64,000 nucleotides of DNA from Loripinus fragilis (Eukaryota; Mollusca; Bivalvia; Lucinida; Lucinidae), in the NCBI GenBank assembly GCA_964019695.1, contig OZ026520.1:32282620-32346619 (forward strand), written 5' to 3'. Of the stretch, positions 1 to 11,700 are shown one piece after another (position 1 is the first letter of the stretch; every line of letters begins with the position of its first letter). A program made the translations under genes and the position numbers. The notes below the pieces were generated by a model. It worked only from the letters and a program-made list of their open reading frames with translations. It searched no databases and was not told where the DNA came from.

Positions 1-253
1 CTTGTTTAACTGGAATAAATAAAACAGAAAATCACAGTATCATACTTTTGTAGATCAATGGAATTTTCCATGTAGTTTAATACATTAAGTCAGGATGGTC
101 CATTGTATACGAGGGTCAGTCAAGAATAACTGAGAGTTGATACATATCTCTTTCGTAGGCTAACATACACAAGTCAAATTTGGCACATGCATGCAATGAA
201 ATGTCTTGTGTCAGAATATGCAAAATACAAGACCATGCAAAGTCTAGATTGTT

Positions 254-681
254 GTTGCTAAGCAACCGAGGAATGAGAAATAAGGTCATGCTGGAATATA
301 GCGTTGCCATGGAAACACTATACAAAATTCAAGTTACACCAACTTGTGCATTTGGTACAAATTAAGTGTTTGGATGTATTTTGTTAAATGCAACAACTGA
401 GATTGAGATGTTGGAATTTTATTACATAAATAAAATGAAAATTAACTAAATTTTCGGAATATTTCACCCCAAAATATACCCCACCCACCAGTAACGGTTC
501 ATTCTAGAGCAATATTATCAACTAAGTATCATAATATATGACCAATTCCTTGTATTTAGTAATTGGTTTTAATATCTGAATGCATATCTTGAATATTCCA
601 AGGAATAAATGTTTGCCATAGCAACAAAATCTGGTGTTTTGTTAAAAATGGAATTTCCATCGATTTTGGTTGCTAGGCAAC
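254..681. promoter_or_regulatory. Cluster of four RFX X-box-like motifs
   Basis: GTTGCTAAGCAAC (254-266), GTTGCCATGGAAAC (303-316), TTTGCCATAGCAAC (612-625) and GTTGCTAGGCAAC (669-681). They fit or nearly fit the two half-sites of an X box, bound by RFX factors. They lie in the last EOGT intron in the window. Function is inferred only from the motif. Confidence 0.35.
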
Positions 682-1081
682 GAACATCGCATGTATTGTA
701 TTTACTTTCTATTTCACTTCTTCAAAACAATGCTAACATATTGCTTGATACAATTTGCAAGAAAAAAGGTCCGTAATTATACTGTTTTAGATTTGAAATG
801 ATTTTAAATTCATGGCTGCTTAGTCAGAAGTGTCGTCAGCGCAAATGCACATCGCTAAGAGACGGTCTTCAGTTGCCCAGCAAAAGAAGACGTCAACTTC
901 TATATGCATTGAAGCCGGAAGGTTTATTGTATAGCGTATTAAGTTTCAGTCAAAAGTGCTTACCTGAGAAGATTTTCAAGTTTTCTTAAAGTGTACATTT
1001 ATTCATAACTCAATGGTTAAAAAAACTTTTCTTGATAAAGTGATCACTTTTCTAATGGTGACAACCCACTCTAAAAGTCTC

Positions 1082-1310
1082 TTAACTCTATCCTTGCCTA
1101 CGGCAACTTTTTTCATTGATGATAACATTTGCAAATAGCTTGGACCCAGATCAGGACCTACACAACATCGGTCCTGATCTGGACCCAAACTGTTTGACAT
1201 TCTAATAGCATCCCTGAATGTTTTCATATTTTTTTCTGAAAAAAATAATTTTGAATAAAGTCAGTAGACAACATCAAATGTAATAGAAATTACCCAGCAT
1301 GCAGAGTTAA
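1082..1310. mobile_element. Palindromic MITE, family Pal-1
   Basis: Ends TTAACTC...GAGTTAA. Core CAGATCAGGACC / GGTCCTGATCTG. Arms carry GTCAGTAGACAAC and TTACCCAGCATGC. Full-length copy. Other Pal-1 copies share TGCATGCTGGGTAATTTTTC and CAGCAGACGACAAAAG. Confidence 0.8.
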
Positions 1311-1362
1311 TATTTATTAACATAAATTGAAGCCTTTACAAAGCATGACTGCAATGGAGATT

Positions 1363-1525
1363 ATATCTATCATGAGTGTGAGGGTGGGATAGAAAAATCC
1401 GTCCCCAGGATCACCAATTGGCATCACAAGGCTGGCCGAGTGATGACAAACGGTGATCACAAGGGACAAATTTTTCTATCCCATCCTCACACAAATAATG
1501 GATTCTTTTTCTTGCTCACCACTAA
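1363..1525. mobile_element. Variable-stem hairpin element, copy a (Pal-5)
   Basis: Stem GTGGGATAGAAAAAT / ATTTTTCTATCCCA plus further paired bases, about 40 bp each side. An inner stem CATCAC/GTGATG encloses the centre AAGGCTGGCCGAG. The right outer end is GGATTCTTTTTCTTGCTCAC. The stem sequence is unlike other copies. Confidence 0.65.
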
Positions 1526-1689
1526 ATACCTCATTTATATTGAAAAAAAACTTGAAAAAGCCTTCCAGAAAATCCTGAATACGCGGAGATGAGACATGGG
1601 GACTTCATTTTAACATTACAATGATGTCACTGATCAACTTACAGTCAGTGTGCAGCTGTTCTTTTTTATCTTTCCCTAGGGCTGGTACG

Positions 1690-1880
1690 GGTATGTGAGA
1701 TAAATAGAATCCATCATTGGTGTTCAGTGGGGACAGAAAAATCCCAACCCGAGGGTCAACCGTTCCAGTGGGAAACGAGGCTTGCCGAGTTTCCCACTGA
1801 ACTGTGGACCCGAGGGTTGGTATTTTTCTGGAACCACTGGACACCAATGATCGATTCTTTTTCTCATATACCACAACCGT
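1690..1880. mobile_element. Variable-stem hairpin element, copy b (Pal-5)
   Basis: About 60-bp stems (ATTGGTGT...GTGGGAAAC) around the centre GAGGCTTGCCGAG. Outer ends TATGTGAGATAAATAGAATC and GATTCTTTTTCTCATATAC are near-complementary. It shares the centre and ends, but not the stem, with copies a, d and e. Confidence 0.75.
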
Positions 1881-2651
1881 ACGGTACAGTACTGTGTAAT
1901 ATTTGTTGGTGACGTCACTGAGATCGATGTTTACATCGTCAATGACGCGCACTGTACAAATCGACTTGAAACAGCGAATAAACAGTGCATTAAACAATGA
2001 AAAAGTGGTTATTTCATCAAAATGGATTTACAAGAACTAGCTTATCAGCCAAAGTAACTCGAGTAAGTAATTTTGTTGAGGAAAATGTGTGTGTGTGGTG
2101 TGTTTTTACATCGTCAAGGCTCCCCGTCCCGGTGGATTCAGTCAGTCAATGCCCAACACAACAGGTTAAATATGTCAATCGCAATGCACTCAGCATGTTC
2201 AAAGCATTGAATAAAGGTTGTTAGTAAAAATGCGCAGTTTTACTTTTAAACCAATTTGAAGGCCGACTTAAATCGCTGAAAATTCAACATAGAATTTTTT
2301 CCTGACTGACAACAATTCAACTTTCGTTTTCGAAGGAATACAGTCATGCGCCAAAAATGTTATCTCACATTAGCAACCGGCCGCGTGTGGCTTATCTCGT
2401 ATTAGTTACGCTTATCTCACATGGGTAGCGATGTGGGACAGATTTTTCCGACAGCGATCTTACATAGGGATCACTAGATCTCGCATGCGTTGGTATGTGA
2501 GAAAGAAATATCTCACATGGGTAAAAACAACAGTAATCCCAATCTGGTGTGCGAGTGTCCAAGATATCATGTAAGAAATTTGACATGATATTACCTGTGC
2601 AATAAAAACTGGCATTTCTTAAAATCTACTTTATTTTCAGAAAACACCTAC

Positions 2652-2738
2652 CAATGGTCCATACTGTGGAATGTGTAGTCTGTGCATCAAATGTCTGGAG
2701 AATGCTTGAAATAAACTGCTACCATAGCAACCAGGAAT
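2652..2738 (-). CDS. EOGT: EOGT coding exon 10 (last one in the window)
   Basis: 87 nt, 29 codons, residues 322-350. Acceptor tttcctcag|ATTCCT, donor CCATTG|GTAGGT. It encodes [20 protein letters not shown] then LHIPQYGPL, matching the I-GC---LF-AF--H-LHRL block. I found no downstream EOGT exon (for example the MHGAGL block) between base 1 and 2651, so the next intron is at least 2.6 kb. Confidence 0.88.
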
Positions 2739-5700
2739 CTGAGGAAAGAAATCATTACCCCTTTTCATTCAGGATATCAGTTAACAGATACTTTGGCAAA
2801 CAGTGAAGACTCAGATGAAATGCTGCATAAGGGGCCTTGAGCCCTAGGTTGCTCACCTGAGTGAAAGTGTTTTGTAAGGTCATGAGAAAGCATTATACCA
2901 TCTAACATCCTGCAAATGATTATTGATGGATAAGCATTTCAATAAATTATCTGGAAACCCTGATCATGCAGAAATGGAGAGAACCTACAAAATTTGAAAA
3001 CCGCTGGTCGGTTTTACTGAGTCTGTTCATGAGAATTAATGGAAAGTGTGACATCTCTCTGACACAACTCTAGCACCAGCTTAAGTAATATTCTGCTTTT
3101 TACCAGAAGCAAAATATGAAAAATATCAAGACTATATGGATGTGCGGAGAGAAGACTTTACATGAAGTTGTTTTAGTAATGTTGAGAAATCTTGGCAGAT
3201 GGTCACCCAAGGACAATTTGTGTTAAGTTGATTTCAAATTGCAGTCCAAAGGAGCAGTCTGATCTGGGTCCATATTATTTGCAATATAGGCTACCTAAGA
3301 AGATAAGCAGACAAGAGGAGCAGATGAGTGACTGGCGGACTAACTCAAATTACTGAAAACAAAGGTGAAAACTTCCATAGACGTTGAGTCAACAAGAGTT
3401 GACTAAACTTACCAATGGCATATTGTAGAACATCCCCCATCTCATCCTGGGTAGAAGAGGAAACACTGCATCTTTCACACACAACTGAAAATAGTAGATC
3501 ACACAGCTACTTACATACTGAACCATAGGGGACCAATCGGAAAAGCTTGGCCCAATTCAAGAATCAAGCCTAGGATGAATGTAAGGCGTAGTATTATGTA
3601 TGAAAAAGCTGCATTTTGTTAGTCGGAACTTGCGTGAGGAAAATTAGTTCTGTAGCATGTGGGTTCAGCTCTATTAAAATCAATTATTCTGTCAATAGAA
3701 TAAATTAAGTTTTATGTTTTTTCAATAAAATATCGCTATAGCGATATTTTATTGAAAAAACATAAACTTCATTTATAGCATCTAGTGGAATGTTGTAACC
3801 ATTAGTTTCCTTGCAATCAAACTTGTTATTGTATTGGCAAGGTTTCTGTGACGTCAGCATCATGTTATGTGACGTTAGCATCACGTTATCAAAGTAGACC
3901 CTGGATGTACATCAGATGTCTGAATCCACGGAATTGGCTGAGGCAGTTCCGATTGCATAGTGGACCAGTCCAGTCTTTACAGTATGCCACAAGGTACCTG
4001 TAACTTGTAACATGTTTCTTTTATAGTCTATTTCAGTGTAATTAACAGAGATGATATATTGTTAAGCTGGACTGGTCATTGTGTATTGAACAGACAGGGT
4101 TTTCCCTTGACTTTTTCATTTGGGGGGACATCATGTCCCCCTAGGTTTAAGAATTTAGGGGCCATTTCAAATTTTAAGAGGACATAGCATTATGGCCATT
4201 AACCTCCCCAACAGTTGTGTCCCCTAGCTTTCAAGCTACCACAGCCTATATCTCGCAAAAGATATTCAAGGATACACCAGTGTCTGGGAGTTTAATGCAA
4301 TACATGTGTTGTGATTGGGACGTTATTGATAAAACTAACTATAATTAGCCACGGGAAATCCGTGATGTGTTTTGAAAGTTGAGTAAACTTACGAGAGATC
4401 ATTGTTTTCGGAAATTGCGTCATCGAATGCGTCATTGCGTGCCAAAATGCAGGATTTTGTGTGACAGGGAAAACCCTGAACAGATATATATCAAATAACA
4501 TTTTTAAATGACTCAAATTTGTAAAGCAAAGATGCAATTATAAGCATTATCACATGTAATTTTGCTTAATCATTGGTGAACATTAATTTCTGAAATCCTG
4601 AACTTAGAAAATTTGAATCTTAAAATTTGCAGTACGCGTACAAAATATTAAAAATTTAAAGTTTTGATGGTCAATTGTCTTCAAATAAACTGAAAATAAA
4701 TCAAGACAGAGAAGGTACTATAATCTGCCCTAATCAACATTTTGAGGCTGACTTTCTACGGATTCCTCAATTCTTATAAACTCTTTCCTTGCTAGCGGCA
4801 ACTTTTGTTGTCTGCTGATAACATTTGCAAACAGTTTGGACTCAGATCAGGACTGACACAATGTCGGTCCTGATCTGGATCCAAATCATTTGACACACTG
4901 CTAGTGTTCCTGAAAGAAATTTAAGAAAGAGTTAATTTTGAAAAAAGTCAGCCAACGACAAAGCACCAAGAATTACCCAGCATACAAAAAGTAAAACTGA
5001 AAACTTTCACCCATGATATACAGACAGATATCTTACCCTCTTGCCATCATAGTCACTGAGTCTTCTAACAGGATGATCAGTAAAAGCCTTCCATGTATCA
5101 GCGAACAGATCCCCATATGCCATACCACTCTGAAATACAATAACTTTCATAACTATTGTAACAGTAAATGTTCAAAAATTTCAAACATTTTCTCTTTCTG
5201 TTCTCTAATAAAATATTGGTAATCAAGGCTGTAAATTACAAAATGCTTGCCATAATAGCTAACATGGAAGACCCTGATCAGAATGCTTCTGAAGAAGCAG
5301 TCTGATCTGGGTCTGCATTGTTTGTCTAGACCTTTTTGATAGCCAATAAATGCTCAAAATTTTAGAAAATCTACTGTATGCTATTATTAAACTTTCCTTA
5401 TTTCCTTATATGGGCCTCATTGCAAGAAAACCTGCCTTCGGAGTTTACCATCATGTTAGGCTCAAAACAGTCTGCTCAGCTAAAAAGGCTGGCTAGAATA
5501 CTAAATTTTATTATGAAGCAAGTTTAGATATTTCAAACTTTACAGGGATAGAATAACAATGACACTCATCAGACTACAGTCTGGTCTGCGCCTTTGTTGT
5601 TCGCATACAACTAAGTCATGTTTTCTCAAGTTGAGTCGCATATGAACCTTACTTTGAAAGAAAGGGTCAGACAATGTTACATACCGGTTAATGTTATGTT

Positions 5701-8700
5701 TGATTTAAATCAAAAATTTAATATGCATAGATCCAGATGAGCAAACTTTTTGAGCGTAAAATTGAAATTATTTTCTTACCCATCAGTTTAATCATATGTG
5801 TTGGGTGCTCAAAAAGAACTAGCTCAATGAGACGGTTCTTTTGAGTACCCACAACATGTTTTGTTAAGGGAAATAAGAAAAATAATTTTCAATTAAGCTC
5901 TCTTATACATGATTTAAATGAACTGTAATATTCACCTTGATAGGAAGTACAGGAAATATTTCCCTAGAGAAATGCATATTCTACAACAAACTTGTGCAAG
6001 CACATTTATTTGTTTATCAGATTTGCAACTCTAGGGAAAGTTTCAGATATTTTAACCTAAAAGTGGAAGGATGAGCCAGAGTTTTGCGCCAGCTCATCCT
6101 TAACTACATAATTATAAAAGAAATCTTACCGTATCCCACATGATAATATAAACATCTTTGGAGAATGAATTGTTGACATGCTGAGCGGCATAAAGGTTGA
6201 GGAAATCACAGAAATGATGGAATAAATTAACACCTGAAACAATAAAATAAATCAACTTCTGACTGATAAAATAACTTTACTTCATCAGTGTTCAGAATCA
6301 CTACTAAATATGCATGTATTTCAACCAAAATCAAACTTTTAAGCTTGTCCATATAATGACTATTATCAGTTACCTCTCATATTAACTGCATTTTGGTGCA
6401 TTGCCTGATAAACTGTGTCTATCTCACGACATGTGCATTTATCAGGTCATGATGAAGTTGCACTTTTAAATGACATCGCTAATGACGCTGAATCAACACA
6501 AAACTCGAAAATTACGTCAAAATCGCTAGTTTGAAGAGTGATTCAGTGGGTAAACTGATAAATAGAATACCAGGTTCACATCTTTTGATATCAAATTTAC
6601 CAGGCTCAGCTTTGAGAACGCATGTTGAATCGCTCGGCAAGCCTCGCGATGTCAACAAGGGTTCTCAAAGCCTTGCCTGGTAAACTTGATATCAAAAGAC
6701 ACTCGCCTAGTGTTCTCTATATGAGCCAGTGCATGAGATTTCCAACAATGTGGTATGTGTGACCAGCAAAGCCTCAGATCAGCCTGCGCAAGTGCGCAGT
6801 CTGATCATAGCCTTTGCTCGTCGCTTGAGTATTTTATGATTGTTAAGCTACTGACCGAACATCATTTGGAGTTTCTAAGCTTCAAAGGAGGCTGCACAGG
6901 CTCGTCTGAGTCTACACTTGTCAAAATGCCACATTGTTGGAAATCACATGTAGCGGCTCAATTATACTGTTTTTGTCAAAATTGGTCTCAGAAGGTGTAG
7001 TGGATCAAGCACTTTTCTTGTTGGTTTTATCCTCAGCTCCTCCAGTTTATCAATAGGGTCTTGATGCAAGAAGACCTGTCATCAGGGTTTGTCCCCAGGT
7101 AATGCCTAAACCTGCTGCTCAGCTACAGATACTAGTTACCAAGAATGTTTTGCATGTAACAAGTAACATTGTTATACTTTCCAGTATGAAAAGACAAAAG
7201 CGCTGATCAGAATCTCAAGATTTTTTCAGTCATGTCAGGACAGGTCTTCCTGGGTTGAACCAGTACTAAGCTAGGATTAATGTGTCTTGCTCAAGGACAC
7301 AACGCAATATGCCAGTGAGATTCGAACCCCCAACCCCTCGATCTCAAGACAAGCACTCTACCACTGAGCCACTGCGCTCCCATTCAGAAATTAGAGGTTT
7401 CATACATAGTATATGACGTATTTGAACAAGGCTTTGAAGGGCGTTTAAAAATACAGGTTTTCTTTACAATTTGCAAAATCTAAAAAGAATGAAAACTGTC
7501 AGAATCTGAATATTTATACTATTTAAAATAACAGTACATGTATCTGTGATCTGGATCATCATGACATATGGGAAAAATGCTTCTTTGGAAAAACCTTACA
7601 ATTAGTGATACAGTACAGTTCCTTTACAGCGCTGTTTTTTTAAGTCCATAGGAAGGACCGTGTTATAGGTGAATCATGTGTTAAAGCAACAATTTCACAA
7701 AGGAATTTTAGAAAAATGACCATGAAATGGTCATTTTCCTATAATTCGTTTGTAAAATTCCATGGTTAAAGAATTCAGGAGCCACAACATGACTGCTATA
7801 TGCAAATCAGTGCTATAATGAGGTGTGCTATTAAGGGACTATACTGTACTTTTTACCTGGATCATATGATGAAAACAAATGCTTCTTTGAGAAAATCTTA
7901 TAATTTGTGATATATTACTTTAGCTGACAAATCTAAATACCATCATGAATAAATAAATTACTTTAATTTTGAAATACTATATTCAAAACTGCATGGTAAT
8001 CAAAGTACAAACCTGCATCTAGTTTCATGAAGTATGTAGGTTTATCAATGATGATATCACAGTGGTTCTCCTTGACAGGATAAAATGGTAGTGAAGAAAA
8101 GTTCTCCATTTCGGCAAACCTTCAACAAAACATAGAACAGAGTTGAAAGGATTTATTGAAATCACAATACCAGATACAAATTTCATCAAAATTATATGAT
8201 GGTGACTACTCATATGAAAGTGAGACTTCATAGTATCAAAGTGAGGCTTCATTGTATGAAAGTGAGGCTTCATAGTATCAAAGTGAGGTTAGTATAAACT
8301 CTGTATGATCTCTCTGGTATAGTCTACTAATAGAATCCATCAATTTTTGTCAGAAATATTTACCATCATATCCAGCTCTATATGCAATAAATCTGGGAGC
8401 GCAGTGGCTCAGTGGTAGAGTGCTTGACTGGAGGCCGAGGGGCCGCATGTTCGAGCCTCACTGGCATCACTGCATTGTGTCCTTGAGCAAGACACATTAA
8501 TCCTAGCTTAGTACAGGTTCAACCCAGTAAGACCTGTCTCTTTATAACTGAAAGATTGTTGATGGGACGTAAAGAATCATATCAAACAAAACAAACAAAA
8601 TATGCAATAAATCAGACCTTTCAAGCACCAACCAAGATTCAATATATTTTGTGAATATAGACACTTGTCCCTTCTTACAAGACTTATAGTCAGAGCACTG

Positions 8701-11700
8701 GAGCTATTGATGCTACTCTGAATGAAAATGAGGCTACCCAGCTGTATGTATAATTAACACAAGAACCCCCTTTAAACCCAAACAATGAGACCAAATGAGC
8801 CAGTGCATGACATTTCCAACAATGTGGTATTTGGACCAGCAAAGGCTCAGACCAGCCTGCGCATACGCACAGTCTGATCAGAGCCTTTGCTCATCGCTTG
8901 AATATTCTATGAGTGTTAAGCTACTGACTGAACATCATTTGGAGTTTCTACGCTTCATGCTCGTCTGAGTATACACTTGTCAAAATGCCACATTGTTGGA
9001 AATCACATGTCACGGCTGAAATGATATTATTACCAGGACTGGAGAGCACTTTTGTGCTCACCTTCAGCTTTTAAGGTTTGTTTATTGAGACGACAATGTC
9101 CACCAATCTGGCCCTCCTTGAAAATATCTTCTCGAAATCTGAAAGATTAACAATATACATAGGTTAAGATAAGACAATGTCCACCAATCTGGCCCTCCTT
9201 GTAAATATCTTCTCGAAATCTGAAAGATTAACAATTTACATAGGTTTAGATAAACAAATATTTCAGCGTAAAATAATAAATATTTTCTTACCCATATTTT
9301 TTGCAAATGTTTTGGGTGCAGTATTTCAATATACATAGGTTTAGATAAACAAAAATTTTCAGCGTAAAATAATAAATATTTTCTTACCCATATTTTTTTG
9401 CAAATGTTTTGGGTGCTCAAAAGAACCATCTCATTGAGACGGTTCTTTTGAGTACCCACAACATATCTGTTGGTTGAGAAATAAGAAAATTATTTTTCTG
9501 GTACGCACTCTTAACTAAAGGCCTTAATATAGTATCTTTTAAGGTGAACAGTAATATAGATAGCATTGGTAGGAACATGGCTGAGTAACATTGATTCATG
9601 ACCAGCTATCTCTAGCAGGGCAGGTCTCATATTTTACATGAGCCTTCATCTACTTTATACACTACTTTGTGTGTATATGCATGCACAGCAATCTAGTGGG
9701 GCTAGAGGTTTCATATTTTAAATGAGCCTTCATCTACATCCCAACTTTGTGTGTGCATGAGCAGTGATGGCTCTGGTGAGACTGTGCAAATGCACAGGCT
9801 CATCTGAGCCTTCACAGGTCACCTGTGTGATAAGTACCAAAAAACCCATGTACAGTAAAACCTGTGTAAAACGGCCACTCTCAAAAAGACAGAAAATTGG
9901 TTTTCATAACCAATTATCGCTAAATGCAGGTCAAAAGTAATGCAGAATGCTTCAAGGGGAGCATTCTGCAATACTTTCAACCTTCATTAAGCTACCATTT
10001 GTCATTTTAGGGGACCATTTTACCCAGGTTTTACTGTACTGGCCCATGATCATGATGATGATCTATCCAATCTAAAATAAAGAATCAAATGCTGCTCTCA
10101 ACAAATTATAGGTGTACTTTTAACTGTTTTTATTAAAGGTAAAAATTGTTTTCAAACTCCAATCCTACCTTTCCCTTGATTGTGCCATTCCTGCTCCTCG
10201 AAAATCTAAATAAATATTTTTGGCACGACAATGGCGTGTGAATTTTGCACACTCCAGACTTGAGTCATCCTGAAATAAAGAGATCTTATTACTTATGGTG
10301 TAAACACATCTCAGAGATTCTCTGTCACATTTGGTCCTTAACTCTTTGCATGCTGGGTAATTTTTCATGCATTTGTTGTCGACCGCTGATTTTTTTTAAA
10401 ATTAATTTAAAAAAAAATTTCTTTCAGTTTGTTTGTTTGTTTGTTTGATTTGATTCTTTACGTCCCATTAACAATCTTTCAGTTAAACAGGGGCGGGTCT
10501 TCCTTGGTGGAACCAGTACTAAGCTTGGATAAATGTGTCTTGCTCAAGGAGCACAACGCAGTGACGCCGGTGAGGCTCGAACCCACGGCCCCTCGATCTC
10601 GAGTCAAGAACTCTACCACTGAGCAACTGCGCTCCCATAAAATTTCTTTCACGAACACTATCAGAGTGTCAAATGGTTTTGATCCAAACCAGAACCGCCA
10701 TTCTGATGCTGCTTGCATGCTGGGTAATTTTTCATAAATTTGATGTGATCTGCTGACTTTTTTAAAAATCAACTTTTCAAAAAAAATCTTTCAGGAACAC
10801 AGCTTGGATCCAGACCAGGACGGACATTCTGTGAGATTTGGTACTTATGAATTAGGCAGCCAGTGACAATTCCTCAACCAGCTTAGGCTCAGAGGAGCCT
10901 GCCTATTCTTGTTGCTGCTTTAAGAAACCAATAAACCTTATCCAGCCACTATTTTTTTCGTCCTGAAAATAATGTCTGCTTTTTATGTCTGGTGCATATA
11001 TTTGAGTGCACTTCAGACTAGATTCATTCATGGAAGCAAACACCTTATCACTTTTAACCCTTTTCATTCTGGGTACCTGCTGACAAACAGTGAAGACCCA
11101 GATGAAATGCGGCAAAATGCAGCATTTTATCAAGGTCTGAACTGTTTTTTCAGATAGAAACAATCTATCAGAAATATATTAAAATTTAGAAATTTCGACC
11201 TGTGACCCCTAAAATACAATATGGACAAATCCATGGTTAATGTATTAATAAGTATAGGAAAATCCATCAGAATAAAAAGGGTTAATGGGTTAAAAAACTA
11301 GATAATTACCTGATTTTCTGGAACACACATGAACTTCATCTCTTTCTGTCTTTCAAGAACATAGCCAAAGTCAGCTCCCTTCCAGAACTCAAGGAGCTGG
11401 GAATCTTTATCTTTTGTCCTGGTAAAAAAATAAATAATCAATTACCGTTGTCCCATATATACTATACTTGGCTTAAATGGTTTAGTTTATCCTTATAATG
11501 GCTTCTATAATTTACATCCCGCAAAATTTAAGAAATTATTACTATTAGCAAAGAAAGCTTGATATTTTGTGAATTGAACCAGAGGTCAAGAAGATATTCC
11601 TAAATAAAAATTTGATCTATTTGTAGCTCTGGCATCCCTTTTGTTATGACGTAGAACCTTTGAGCAATTTTGGTTCAGGCAACACAAAATACAATGTAAT

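Noticed and set aside
2386..2545. Possible further variable-stem hairpin
   Set aside because: It has repeated ATCTCACATGGG words but lacks the GAGGCTTGCCGAG centre and paired long stems.
8394..8470. tRNA-like sequence with good A and B boxes
   Set aside because: It is the head of a SINE with tail and target duplication, and does not form a complete tRNA cloverleaf.
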